Assembly (NCBI RefSeq): GCF_018398335.1
Contig: NZ_JAHBRX010000001.1
Location: 3,650,001-3,714,000, forward strand
Length of the DNA stretch: 64,000 bases
Reading direction: 5' to 3'
DNA from: Chelatococcus sp. HY11
Lineage (GTDB): Bacteria > Pseudomonadota > Alphaproteobacteria > Rhizobiales > Beijerinckiaceae
Each line of letters opens with the position of its first letter. The stretch's first letter is position 1. This document shows, in pieces, positions 36,926-45,718 of the stretch. The notes under the pieces are model-generated. The model was not told where the DNA came from. It ran no database searches and saw nothing but the letters and a program-made list of their open reading frames with translations. The translations under genes were made by a program, and so were the position numbers.

Positions 36926-37182
36926 GCGCGCGCGGTGGCTTCAGCTCGCCCGAGAAATATCGGCGAAAAGGCCTGTCATTTATCGATGCAGCCGCACAGT
37001 ATTATCGTTCATGTGATATTTCACCGAGATTTCAACGAGAAATGCTCAATACTCCCTAGAATTTCATGATCGGGGATTGAAACCTCCCCCTCTTTTTGAA
37101 AAATAACTCTGATGTATCAAATCCTAGTTCGATCGCGAGGATGTCCGCGCCGATGAACCTTCAATCATCCCCGGGCGATTTT

Positions 37183-37197
37183 TGGAGAAAAATTACA
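37183..37197. promoter_or_regulatory. Putative RpiR-family operator 4 (weak)
   Basis: TGGAGAAAAATTACA keeps the right half-site (ATTACA) and most of the left; 11 of 15 positions match operator 1. It is 146 bases upstream of the RpiR gene and may serve autoregulation. Confidence 0.35.
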
Positions 37198-37342
37198 TGC
37201 ATCCCGCCTCAACGCCCAACCAGCCGCGGATCAGCGTGGGGGGTGTGTCGATGAAGGCCGCATCCGTTGTGATTATGAGCGACTTGGAATGGTCATCGCA
37301 TCGATGACGATGGTGAATTTCCAGCGTGACCGAGGTGATGCA

Positions 37343-38329
37343 ATGGCGGCGGACGAAACGGGCGCCGGGCCTGACCAGCGCGCGGGTGTCAAGGCAGCCA
37401 GCGGGCCGCTGATGCAGGACGCGTCGCGTTTCCTGGACAAGATTGCGGCCCAACGCGCGCAATTGTCGCCGTCGGAGCGGAAGGTCGCCGATTTCGTTCT
37501 GGATCATCCCGAGCGGATCATTCGCATGTCGATCGCCGAATTGGCCGCGTCGGTCGGAGTAAGCCAGCCAACTGTGCTGCGCTTCGTGCGTTCGCTCGGC
37601 CTGTCGCGCTATCCCGATCTCAAATTGCTCACCGGCCAGAGCATCGTCTCCGGCACGCCCTATCTCCATAGCGAGGTCCGTACACAGGACACGCTGGATG
37701 AGGTCGCGGACAAGATTTTCGATTCGAGTATTCACGTCCTCAACACGGTTCGCCAGTCGATCAATCGCGAGGCACTGATGCGTGCCGTGCAGATGATTGT
37801 CGCGGCGCGGCGCATCGATTGTTTCGGTGCTGGCGCGGCCAGCATTCTCGCCATCGAGGCGCAGCACAAACTCATGCGCTTGGGGTTGCCCGTGATGGCC
37901 TATGTCGACACGCATTTGCAGCGCATGGCGGCGGCGACACTCGGACCGCGTGACGTCGTGCTGTGCTTTTCCCATACGGGCGAGATCCGCGACACGGTGA
38001 AGATGGCCATGAAGGCGAGGGAGGTTGGCGCTTGCGTCATCGCCCTTACCAAGCCCGGTACGGCCCTTGCCGCCGCGGCCGATATCCTGCTCGCGATCGA
38101 CGCCCATGAGAATACGGAAGTCTACGCGCCGATGACCTCGCGGATCGCCCATGCCGTGGTGTTGGACATCATCGTGACCGCCGTTGCCCTGCATTTCGGC
38201 GAACCTCTGCTCAAGCGTCTGCGCGATGTGAAGGACAGCCTGGCTGATCTCCGCCTGCCGGCCGCGCATGGGCAGGCTGGGAAGCAGGGGGGCACGGGCA
38301 AAGCGCCAGCGGGCGGGTATGGTGGGTGA
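37343..38329 (+). CDS. RpiR/HexR-family transcriptional regulator
   Basis: A 328-residue regulator. An N-terminal HTH_6 domain (residues about 22-98; MSIAELAASVGVSQPTVLRFVRSLG) is followed by a SIS sugar-isomerase domain (about 130-275; CFGAGAASILAIE, CFSHTGEIRDTV) that senses phosphosugars in known members. ATG 37343 has GAGG upstream. The C-terminal tail is Gly-rich and low in complexity. It is divergent from the D-cysteine-desulfhydrase-like/deacylase operon. The TGTAG-type operators around it fit the known binding pattern of the family, so it probably controls that operon, itself and the orphan binding protein at 33226. Confidence 0.92.
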   Translation: MAADETGAGPDQRAGVKAASGPLMQDASRFLDKIAAQRAQLSPSERKVADFVLDHPERIIRMSIAELAASVGVSQPTVLRFVRSLGLSRYPDLKLLTGQSIVSGTPYLHSEVRTQDTLDEVADKIFDSSIHVLNTVRQSINREALMRAVQMIVAARRIDCFGAGAASILAIEAQHKLMRLGLPVMAYVDTHLQRMAAATLGPRDVVLCFSHTGEIRDTVKMAMKAREVGACVIALTKPGTALAAAADILLAIDAHENTEVYAPMTSRIAHAVVLDIIVTAVALHFGEPLLKRLRDVKDSLADLRLPAAHGQAGKQGGTGKAPAGGYGG

Positions 38330-38424
38330 CCCGGCAGGCTGTGACGGAACCTAGCTCCGCCTTCACTGCCGTTGTCCGCTCCGACGCATTATGTCCCATC
38401 GGCCTAGGCCGGAAGCGGGAGTCA

Positions 38425-38754
38425 TCAGGGGCTGTTTGCCGAAGCAACGACGGGCGGGTCGATCCTGATTGGTTCCCACATGCTGATGAGCCGTGGCTCC
38501 TGCAGCAGATCCGGCAGCGCCGCGTGCCAGGCCGCGCGATACGGGCGTTGGAGCTGTACGTCGACGACATCCTGGTGGTTCGCCCAGGTCTCATAAAGCA
38601 TGAAATGATTGGCGTTGGCGGGATCACGGTGCAGCGCCGCGTTCCTGAAGTTGTCCTCGCCGCGCATGGCGTCCAGGACGCCATTGATGAGAATGAGGAA
38701 GCGCTCGCGTTCCGTTGGCTTGACGTCGAACTCGATGAGATAGGTCACGCTCAT
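38425..38754 (-). CDS. Putative quinol monooxygenase (ABM domain)
   Basis: A 109-residue single antibiotic-biosynthesis-monooxygenase domain, a dimeric ferredoxin-like fold of the YgiN type. It starts SVTYLIEFDVKPTERERFLI and includes ALHRDPANANHFMLYETWAN, both characteristic. ATG 38754 overlaps the stop of the upstream XRE regulator (ATGA), so the two are co-translated. YgiN-like proteins oxidise or reduce quinols and reactive aromatic products, and this one is likely linked to the signal sensed by the regulator. Confidence 0.87.
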   Translation of the reverse strand: MSVTYLIEFDVKPTERERFLILINGVLDAMRGEDNFRNAALHRDPANANHFMLYETWANHQDVVDVQLQRPYRAAWHAALPDLLQEPRLISMWEPIRIDPPVVASANSP

Positions 38755-39578
38755 GATGAGGCTCCCACGGCATCCGAAGATAAGGGCGCGTTCAGCAACG
38801 CCGTGCGTGTCGCGGCGTCGGCCGGATAGAAGCATTCGAGGGTCAGTTCCGCCAACGTCACATCTGTCGCTGTTCCGAAGACCGTGGTGGTGGAAATGAA
38901 GGAGAGGCATGCGCCATCATCGGCTCTGAGCCTCAGCGGGACAGCGATGGCATTGGCTGTCCCCGGCCGGGCCCTGCTGGCCCGGAAGGGCAAGGTGGAG
39001 AGCTCTGCCAGCAAATCCGCCAGCACAGGGTCGCCGGTCTCGTCGCATTGTCGGGCGAGGCGTTCGAGCAGGTGGTGTCGCCACTCGGCCAGATTGTCGA
39101 TGCGCGGCGCCAGGCCCTCCGGATGGAGGCTGAGCCGCAGTACGTTCACGGGAGTCGTCAGGAGCTGTTGCTCTACCCCCGCCAGGAACGGCGCAAGGGC
39201 GGGATTGGCAAGCACAAGGTTCCAATGACGATCCACGGCAAGGGCGGGAAAAGGCATATGGCCGGCAAGGACTGCCTCCACCGCTTCACGCGCCGCAGTC
39301 ATGTCGCGCGCATCGAGTGGACGTTCGGCGTGTTCTGGTGCGTATCCGCCCGCGAGCAGCAGCCGGTTCCGAATGCGCAGCGGCATTGCGAGATGCTCGG
39401 CAAGGCGAATGAGCATGTCACGGCTCGCGGAGGCCCGCCCGCTCTCCACGAAGCTCAGATGGCGGGTGGACAGAGCGGCTTCGCTTGCGAGGTCGAGTTG
39501 GCTGAAGCGGCGTCTCTGGCGCCATTCGCGCAACAGGGAGCCCACGTTGTCGATGGTCGTTTCCGAGGTCGTCTCCAT
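38751..39578 (-). CDS. XRE-family regulator with MmyB-like ligand domain
   Basis: A 275-residue regulator. The N-terminal XRE helix-turn-helix (about residues 10-66; REWRQRRRFSQLDLASEAAL) is followed by an MmyB-like ligand-binding domain (about 95-265; PFPALAVDRHWNLVLANPAL). ATG 39578 was preferred to GTG 39587. It is coupled to the monooxygenase gene and divergent from a SnoaL-like gene. A perfect 19-base palindrome sits in the gap and is the likely binding site. Such regulators usually control the divergent small enzyme gene in response to an aromatic or quinone-like compound. Confidence 0.88.
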   Translation of the reverse strand: METTSETTIDNVGSLLREWRQRRRFSQLDLASEAALSTRHLSFVESGRASASRDMLIRLAEHLAMPLRIRNRLLLAGGYAPEHAERPLDARDMTAAREAVEAVLAGHMPFPALAVDRHWNLVLANPALAPFLAGVEQQLLTTPVNVLRLSLHPEGLAPRIDNLAEWRHHLLERLARQCDETGDPVLADLLAELSTLPFRASRARPGTANAIAVPLRLRADDGACLSFISTTTVFGTATDVTLAELTLECFYPADAATRTALLNAPLSSDAVGASS

Positions 39579-39612
39579 GGGGGACACTATAGCGGAATGT
39601 GGTGGCCTGGAT

Positions 39613-39631
39613 GATTACCTCGGAGGTAATC
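39613..39631. promoter_or_regulatory. Perfect palindromic operator
   Basis: GATTACCTC-G-GAGGTAATC is a perfect 9+1+9 palindrome in the 109-base gap between the divergent XRE regulator and SnoaL-like gene. It is the obvious candidate operator for a dimeric regulator. Confidence 0.7.
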
Positions 39632-39687
39632 GCGCCGGCCGCCAAAACTAGCCAGGATCGTCACGTCGACCACAGGAGTGACAGTTC

Positions 39688-40050
39688 ATGAGCGACAACC
39701 AAGATATCGCACACATCTATCTCGCCACCTGGAATGAAATTGACGATGGGCAGCGGCGTAAGCTCATCGCGGCGCGATGGTCCGCGGATGCTCGTTATGT
39801 GGATCCCCTGATGTCGGGAGCGGGAAGCGAGGGGATAGCCCTGATGATAGCGGCTGCGCGTGCGCAGTTTCCCGGTCACCGCTTCGAATTGCGGGGAACG
39901 CCGGACAGCCACAACGACTATGTTCGCTTTTCCTGGTCGTTGACGGCCGGCGAGGGGCACCCCATCGCCGAAGGGACGGATATCGTGCGTCTGGATGCGG
40001 CGGGCCGCATCGCGACCGTCGTCGGCTTCCTCGACCCACGGCCCGCATGA
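39688..40050 (+). CDS. SnoaL-like (NTF2-fold) protein
   Basis: A 120-residue NTF2/SnoaL-like cone-fold protein. A helix-rich start (IAHIYLATWNEIDDGQRRKL) leads to a beta-sheet region with YVDPLMSG and VRFSWSLTAGEG. GGAG lies 11-15 bases before ATG 39688. Such proteins include polyketide cyclases, delta-isomerases and binding proteins. It is divergent from the XRE regulator and probably under its control. Confidence 0.85.
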   Translation: MSDNQDIAHIYLATWNEIDDGQRRKLIAARWSADARYVDPLMSGAGSEGIALMIAAARAQFPGHRFELRGTPDSHNDYVRFSWSLTAGEGHPIAEGTDIVRLDAAGRIATVVGFLDPRPA

Positions 40051-40186
40051 AAGGGAATGCCGTGATCAGGGCGCCTTGAACCGAGACGGCTCAAGGCCAA
40101 AGTTTGCCGAAACACCCTCATCCGCGGCGAGACATTCGCGCCCAGACTTCGGAAGATTCAGAAGATTCATGGTGGCGAAGAAGGCT

Positions 40187-40261
40187 TGGCTGGGGCGGGA
40201 GGATTCGAACCTCCGCATGGCGGAATCAAAATCCGCTGCCTTACCACTTGGCGACGCCCCA
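40187..40261 (-). tRNA. tRNA-Gln (anticodon TTG)
   Basis: On the minus strand the cloverleaf is complete. The acceptor stem pairs TGGGGCG with CGCCCCA. The D arm contains GCCAAGTGGTAAGGC. The anticodon stem GCGGA/TCCGC holds loop TTTTGAT with anticodon TTG, and the T arm is GGAGG-TTCGAAT-CCTCC. The discriminator G and CCA are encoded at 40187-40190. It stands alone with no other tRNA nearby. Confidence 0.96.
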
Positions 40262-40397
40262 ACGCGTTGCACGCTTCGCCGCCCTTGGCGACGCAAGTCT
40301 TGCGAGCGGGGCGGACCATAATTCGCTGCTTGTGCGATGGCAATGGCCAACCCGTGGGCTTTGCGCAGAAATCTTGCGCGTCCTTGCTCCCTGGCAA

Positions 40398-43300
40398 TTA
40401 CTCCGCCGGCGTCAAATGCCCCGGTGTCCCGGCCCCCTTGGGGTGCGGATGATGCGCATGGGCTTCGTCGTGCTCCTCATGGGGTTTGTGGATGCGGCCC
40501 ACCAGGCTGTAGACGGTGGGCACCACGAACAGGGTGAGCAGCGTGCCGAGGGTGAGGCCACCGACAATGACGAGGCCGATCTGCTGGCGGCTTTCGGCGC
40601 CCGCACCTTCCGCGAGCGCAAGCGGCACGGCGCCGAGCACCATGGCGCCGGTCGTCATCAGGATCGGCCGCAGACGCAGTGTCGCCGCCTCGATCACCGC
40701 CGTGAGACGGGTCTTGCCGGCTTCCTGCTGCTGGTTGGCGAATTCGACGATGAGAATACCGTGCTTGGTGATCAGGCCGACGAGGGTCACAAGGCCGATC
40801 TGCGAATACACGTTGAGCGTTCCGCCGGCGTAGTACAGCGCGGCGAGCGCGCCCGTCATAGACAACGGCACCGTGAGCAGGATGATGACCGGATCGCGGA
40901 AGCTCTCGAATTGCGCGGCAAGCACGAGGTAGATGAAGCCAAGCGCCAGCACGAATACGACCGCGAGGCTCTGGCTGGAAGAGTGGAATTCACGGCTCTG
41001 CCCGCCGAAGTCGGTCTGCACGGTCGCGGGGAGTACCTCCTGGGCGGCTTTCTCCAGATAGGCCAGGCCGTCGCCCAGGGCGTAGCCCGGCGCGAGGTTG
41101 GCAGAGATGGTCGCCGCCCTCAGCTGGTTGAAACGCCGAAGTTCCTTGGGCGCGACAGATTCGGTAACCCGCACGATGTTGGAGAGCTGAACCATTTCCC
41201 CATTCGGGGCCCGCAGGAAGATGGTGGACAGCGTCGACGGCGAGGCGCGATCTTCCGCCGCCATCTGCACATAGACGTCGTATTGCTCGCCTTCCACCTC
41301 GAAACGGGTGACCTGGCGCCCGCCGAGCAGCGTTTCCAGTGTCCGGCCGATCACCGAAACATCGAGGCCGAGATCGGCCACCTTCGCGCGATCCAGCTCG
41401 ATGCGAAACTCAGGCTTGTTCAGCTTGAGGTCCGAATCCAGATTGATGAACCCCGGGTAATCGCCAACCCTGTTCAGGAACGTATTCACATAGCCCTGCA
41501 ACTCCTCGTAGGTTCCGGATGTCTGCAGGATGAATTCGATGGGACGGGACGAGCCGCGCTGGCCAAGCGAGGCCGGATTGTTGGCGTAAGCCTGGACACC
41601 GGGAATGCGAGCAAGCTTGGCGCGCATCGCCGCGGCAATTTCCTGCTGGCTTCGCTGTCGGACATCCCAGTCCTTCAGGCGGCCGACGATCATGAAGTCC
41701 GTGATTTCCGGGAAGCCAAGAATGACCAGTACCGACTGCATTTCCGGAACTTCGCGGAGCGAATCCTCGATCTGGCGGGAATAGCGGCTCATATAGGCGA
41801 GAGTGGCGCCTTCCGGACCGCTGCCACGAATCATGATGACGCCACGATCCTCGACGGGCGCAAGTTCAGCCCTGAGATGCGTGAAATAATAGCCGCTCAT
41901 GCCAGCGACGCCGAGCGCCAGCAGGATGATCAGGAAGCGGACCTTGAGCGTGGCGACAAGCAGGCGGCGATAGCCATTCTCAAAGGCGTTGAAGCCACGC
42001 TCGAGCAGCCTGAAAAGGAAGCCGGGATTAGGCTCGTGCTTGAGGATCTTCGAGCACATCATCGGCGTCAGCGTCAGCGCGACAAAGCCCGATACCAGAA
42101 CCGCGCCGGCGAGGGTCAGCGCGAATTCCAGGAACAGGCGGCCTGTGCGGCCCGGTGAGAAGGCCACCGGCGCGTAAACCGCCACCAAGGTGAGTGTCAT
42201 GGCGATGACGGCGAATCCGATCTCCTTGACACCTTTGATGGCGGCCGCTTTCGGCTTCATGCCATGCTCGACGTGGCGGTGAATGTTCTCGAGCACCACG
42301 ATGGCGTCATCCACCACGAGGCCGATCGCCAGCACCATGGCGAGCAGAGTCAGGGTGTTGATGCTGAAGCCCAGCGCATACATCAGCGTGAAAGTCGCGA
42401 TCAACGAGATCGGGATTGTCACGATGGGAATGAACGAGGCTCGCAGCGAACGCAGGAAGAACAGAATGACGAGCACGACGAGAACGATGGCTTCCAGAAT
42501 CGTGTGAAAGACGCTCTGGATGGACCGGTCGATGAAGACGGCGTTGTCGTTGGCGATCTCGGCGGTCACACCGTCGGGCAGCGAGGCGCTGATATCGGGA
42601 AGGACAGCCCTCAGGGCTTCCGACACGTCGAGCGGATTGGCGACGGCCTGTTTCACAATGCCGACGGTGACGCTCGTCTGGCCGTTGTAGCGGCCGTCGC
42701 GCCGCTGGTCCGCCGCGCCAAGCTCGACGCGCGCGATGTCCTTTAACTTGACCTGATAGTTTCCGGACAGCTTGACGACGATATTCTCGAACTGTTGAGC
42801 ATTCGTCAGGCCCGTGCGGGAGAGCACGGTGAACTCGCGGTCTCGGCTCTCGATCCGGCCGGACGGAAGCTCGACGTTCTGGGCGCGGAGCGCGGCCTCG
42901 ATGTCCTGGACTGTCAGATTGTAGGCCGCCAAGCGCTCGCGATCGACCCAGATACGCATGGCATAGCGCCGTTCACCAAAAATGCTGACGTCCGCGACGC
43001 CTGTCAGATTCTTCAGGCGGTTGGTGACATAGCGGTCGATATAGTCCGTCAACTCCAGGGCGTTCATGTCGGTGGCCATGAACGAGATGAAGATGATCGG
43101 CTGAGCGTCGGCTTCCACCTTCGCGATGACCGGCTCGTCAATTTCATCCGGAAGGCGACGGCGCACGCGGCTCACGCGATCGCGCACATCGCTCGCGGCC
43201 ACATCGGCATCGATGCCGAGACGGAAACGAACGGTAATGCGGCTCGACTCCGAGCGGCTCGATGATTCCAGCACGTCAATGCCCGCGATGCCGGCGATCG

Positions 43301-43508
43301 AGCCTTCGAGCACCTGCGTCACTTGGCTTTCCATGATGGTGGCCGAGGCGCCGGGATAAGTCGTGGTCACGGAGACCACGGGTTCGTCGATATTGGGGTA
43401 CTCACGCACGGTCAGGCGCTGATACGAGACGGCGCCGATGAGCACGATGATCAGGCTGAGCACTGTCGCGAAGACTGGCCGGCGGATGCAGAGCTCAGAA
43501 AAACCCAT
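40398..43508 (-). CDS. RND efflux pump inner-membrane protein (HAE1 type)
   Basis: A 1036-residue AcrB/MexB-class proton-driven transporter. Its length, the N-terminal FSELCIRRPVFATVLSL and the 12-helix, two-porter-domain layout are typical. The proton-relay acidic pair is visible in MVLAIGLVVDDAIVVLENI (TM4). The C-terminal tail is unusually histidine-rich (HKPHEEHDEAHAHHPHPKG), suggesting metal binding. It follows its adaptor gene by 89 bases. No TolC-type outer-membrane gene is adjacent. Likely expels hydrophobic drugs or detergents; metal export cannot be excluded, although HAE1 features dominate. Confidence 0.93.
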   Translation of the reverse strand: MGFSELCIRRPVFATVLSLIIVLIGAVSYQRLTVREYPNIDEPVVSVTTTYPGASATIMESQVTQVLEGSIAGIAGIDVLESSSRSESSRITVRFRLGIDADVAASDVRDRVSRVRRRLPDEIDEPVIAKVEADAQPIIFISFMATDMNALELTDYIDRYVTNRLKNLTGVADVSIFGERRYAMRIWVDRERLAAYNLTVQDIEAALRAQNVELPSGRIESRDREFTVLSRTGLTNAQQFENIVVKLSGNYQVKLKDIARVELGAADQRRDGRYNGQTSVTVGIVKQAVANPLDVSEALRAVLPDISASLPDGVTAEIANDNAVFIDRSIQSVFHTILEAIVLVVLVILFFLRSLRASFIPIVTIPISLIATFTLMYALGFSINTLTLLAMVLAIGLVVDDAIVVLENIHRHVEHGMKPKAAAIKGVKEIGFAVIAMTLTLVAVYAPVAFSPGRTGRLFLEFALTLAGAVLVSGFVALTLTPMMCSKILKHEPNPGFLFRLLERGFNAFENGYRRLLVATLKVRFLIILLALGVAGMSGYYFTHLRAELAPVEDRGVIMIRGSGPEGATLAYMSRYSRQIEDSLREVPEMQSVLVILGFPEITDFMIVGRLKDWDVRQRSQQEIAAAMRAKLARIPGVQAYANNPASLGQRGSSRPIEFILQTSGTYEELQGYVNTFLNRVGDYPGFINLDSDLKLNKPEFRIELDRAKVADLGLDVSVIGRTLETLLGGRQVTRFEVEGEQYDVYVQMAAEDRASPSTLSTIFLRAPNGEMVQLSNIVRVTESVAPKELRRFNQLRAATISANLAPGYALGDGLAYLEKAAQEVLPATVQTDFGGQSREFHSSSQSLAVVFVLALGFIYLVLAAQFESFRDPVIILLTVPLSMTGALAALYYAGGTLNVYSQIGLVTLVGLITKHGILIVEFANQQQEAGKTRLTAVIEAATLRLRPILMTTGAMVLGAVPLALAEGAGAESRQQIGLVIVGGLTLGTLLTLFVVPTVYSLVGRIHKPHEEHDEAHAHHPHPKGAGTPGHLTPAE

Positions 43509-43597
43509 ATCAGCCGTGCCTTTCGAAGGGATCTGGGACGCGTAGGGCGTAACCTGAAATCAATGCGAGCAAGTTGGCGACAGGAGCGTAAGGCGCA

Positions 43598-44728
43598 TCA
43601 GGTCTGGCGCAGAGAACTGGCGACGACCTCCACACGGACGCCGTCACGCAGCCGCGACTGTCCCGATGTCACCACCGGGGCGTCGGCTATCAGACCCTCA
43701 AGGATCTCGACCTCTCCAGCCTTACGGTTGCCAAGGCGCACCTTGGTCTCCACGGCCTTGCCGTCGACGATCTGGTAAATAAGCGAATCCTTGCCGCGAG
43801 GCACGACGGCTTCTTCCGGAACGAGCGAAACATTCTGCACGCTCTGGCCCTTCACGGTGATGCGCGCGAACAGGCCTGGCCGCAGGGTGAGATCCGTATT
43901 GGGCAGACGGGCGCGGATGGTGAGCGCCCGGCCATTGACGTCGACCATGGGGTCGATGGCGTAGATGGTGCCTGTGAAGATACGGCCCGGCAGCGCGTCG
44001 ACCGTCAGTTCAACGGTCTGGCCCACCGAAACGCGCGACAGGAAGATCTCGGGAACCTTGAAATCGACTTTGAGGGCGTCGATCTTTTCCAGATTGACGA
44101 TGGCGGCGCCGGGGCTGAGATAGGCGCCGACCGACACTTTGCGGATGCCGAGGACGCCTGGGAAAGGCGCCTGGATCGACAGCTTGTCGAAGCGCGCCTG
44201 CATGAGAGACAGGGTCGCCCTGGCCGTCGCGAGACCGGCGAAGGCCTCGTCATTGGCGCGCTGAGTGGCGTTGCCGCCCTTGGCGAGGGCATTTGTGCGC
44301 TTGTAGTTGGAATCAGCCAGATCGAGACGCGCCTGCGCGTCATCAAGTTCAGCCTGCGTCAGAGAGCCGTCGAGCTTAACGAGTACCGCCCCCGCATTGA
44401 CCTGCTGGCCTTCCTTGAAGAGGATTTCAGCAACCCGGCCCGCGATCTCCGACGAGACAACCACCGATTCATCGGATTGAAGGCCGCCGACGGCCAGAAT
44501 ATCAGATGTGGCTTCGCCGCGCCGTGGTCGCACCGCTTCAACCGGCATGGCCGCGGCCTGCTGCCGCGCCGGCCCCGCGCTCTGGTCGCGCGCGCGCGCT
44601 TCGCCGAAGACTGCCTCCTTCAGCCGCTTGACCTCCGCCGAAAGGTCCGATCCGCCACGATCGAGCATGAAGGCGCCGGCAGAGGCCAGAGCGACAAGAC
44701 CCACAACTGCCAAAACCGACTTTCGCAT
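43598..44728 (-). CDS. RND efflux periplasmic adaptor (membrane fusion protein)
   Basis: A 376-residue HlyD-type adaptor. An N-terminal signal anchor (KSVLAVVGLVALASAGAFML) leads to a lipoyl domain split around a helical hairpin (residues about 95-210; AELDDAQARLDLADSNYKRT) and beta-barrel and membrane-proximal domains. The conserved APFPGVLGIRKVSVGAYLSPG motif is present. It precedes and presumably works with the RND pump. The outer-membrane channel must be encoded elsewhere. Confidence 0.93.
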   Translation of the reverse strand: MRKSVLAVVGLVALASAGAFMLDRGGSDLSAEVKRLKEAVFGEARARDQSAGPARQQAAAMPVEAVRPRRGEATSDILAVGGLQSDESVVVSSEIAGRVAEILFKEGQQVNAGAVLVKLDGSLTQAELDDAQARLDLADSNYKRTNALAKGGNATQRANDEAFAGLATARATLSLMQARFDKLSIQAPFPGVLGIRKVSVGAYLSPGAAIVNLEKIDALKVDFKVPEIFLSRVSVGQTVELTVDALPGRIFTGTIYAIDPMVDVNGRALTIRARLPNTDLTLRPGLFARITVKGQSVQNVSLVPEEAVVPRGKDSLIYQIVDGKAVETKVRLGNRKAGEVEILEGLIADAPVVTSGQSRLRDGVRVEVVASSLRQT

Positions 44729-44937
44729 TCTCGTCTCATCCGCTGCGGAGTGATCCGGATCCTCTAAGCAACTCGCGTGCCGATCAAGTTAACATTTGCT
44801 CATGTAACGCCAAAAGGGACGACCAAGCCCATTATCCGGCATTTATGAGGGCTTCGCCATCACGTGTTTGATACCGCGGCGACCACTCCCTTCGGAGCGG
44901 CCGCCGCGCAACAAGTTGGATGGTGGGTGAGGCCGGG

Positions 44938-45696
44938 TCAGGCCGCCGGCGCGGCCCTTGACGATGCGTAGACGTCCAGGATCTCGTCGACGCCGCCCTC
45001 GGCGATGACGCGGCCTTCGCGCAGCATGATCGCCCGATTGCAATATTGCCGCAAAGCGTTGCTGTCGTGTGACGCCAGCACAAGGATGCTGGCGTTGTTC
45101 ATCATGTCCTCGGTGCGCTGCAGGGCCTTGTCGGCGAAGCCCGCATCGCCCACGCTGATGAGCTCGTCCAGGAGCAGGATATCGGGCTGTACGGCCGTGG
45201 ATATGGCAAAGGCGAGCCTGAGCGACATGCCGGTGGAATAGGTGCGCATGGGCAAGTCGATATAGCCGCCGAGCTCCGAGAAATCCGCGATCTCGCCGAT
45301 GCGCGCGCGCGCCTCGGCGATGGACATGCCGACAATGACGCCACGCAGGATGATATTTTCGGCGCCTGTCAGCTCCGGATCCATCCCCATGCTGATATCG
45401 AGCAACGAGGAAATCCGTCCCTCAATGTCCACGGTGCCGTCCGAGGGCTCATAGGAGCCGGAGAAGACCCGCAGCAAGGTCGATTTGCCGGCGCCGTTAT
45501 GGCCGATGAGGGCGAGCCGATCACCTGCCTTGAGCGACAGATTGATGTTGCGCAGCGCCTTCACGGTGACGACGTCGCCGTTCTCGCTCTCGATCTGGCC
45601 GCCGACACGCTTGAGGAGGCTCGATCGCAGCGATCGCCCGCGTGCGTTGTAGATGGGGAATTCCACGGAGGCATTGACGAGGTCGATCGACGGCAT
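44938..45696 (-). CDS. Polysaccharide ABC exporter ATPase, Wzt type
   Basis: A 252-residue ATPase of the O-antigen/teichoic-acid export family. Walker A is GHNGAGKST, the signature is TYSTGMSLRLAFAIST, and Walker B is DILLLDELISVGDAGF. The N-terminal AREGRSLR-like stretch before the P-loop is typical of KpsT/Wzt. It lacks the C-terminal carbohydrate-binding domain of the longer Wzt proteins, so chain-length sensing by that route is absent. ATG 45696 was chosen over TTG 45714. It lies 22 bases after the permease gene. Confidence 0.93.
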   Translation of the reverse strand: MPSIDLVNASVEFPIYNARGRSLRSSLLKRVGGQIESENGDVVTVKALRNINLSLKAGDRLALIGHNGAGKSTLLRVFSGSYEPSDGTVDIEGRISSLLDISMGMDPELTGAENIILRGVIVGMSIAEARARIGEIADFSELGGYIDLPMRTYSTGMSLRLAFAISTAVQPDILLLDELISVGDAGFADKALQRTEDMMNNASILVLASHDSNALRQYCNRAIMLREGRVIAEGGVDEILDVYASSRAAPAA

Positions 45697-45718
45697 GGCC
45701 CTGTCCGATCTCAAAAGC

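Larger units (their letters stand above)
36729..37342. promoter_or_regulatory. Long divergent control region with RpiR operators
   Basis: A 614-base gap between the D-cysteine-desulfhydrase-like gene and the RpiR gene. It contains operators 3 and 4 (36911-36925 and 37183-37197) and is AT-rich in 37010-37200. No supported coding frame was found. The length is unusual in this compact region, so a small RNA or long leader is possible. Confidence 0.55.

Noticed and set aside
40104-42158. 684-residue plus-strand frame across tRNA-Gln and the RND gene
   Set aside because: It runs through a tRNA and opposite conserved AcrB-type sequence; composition is His/Arg/Gln-rich as in shadow frames.
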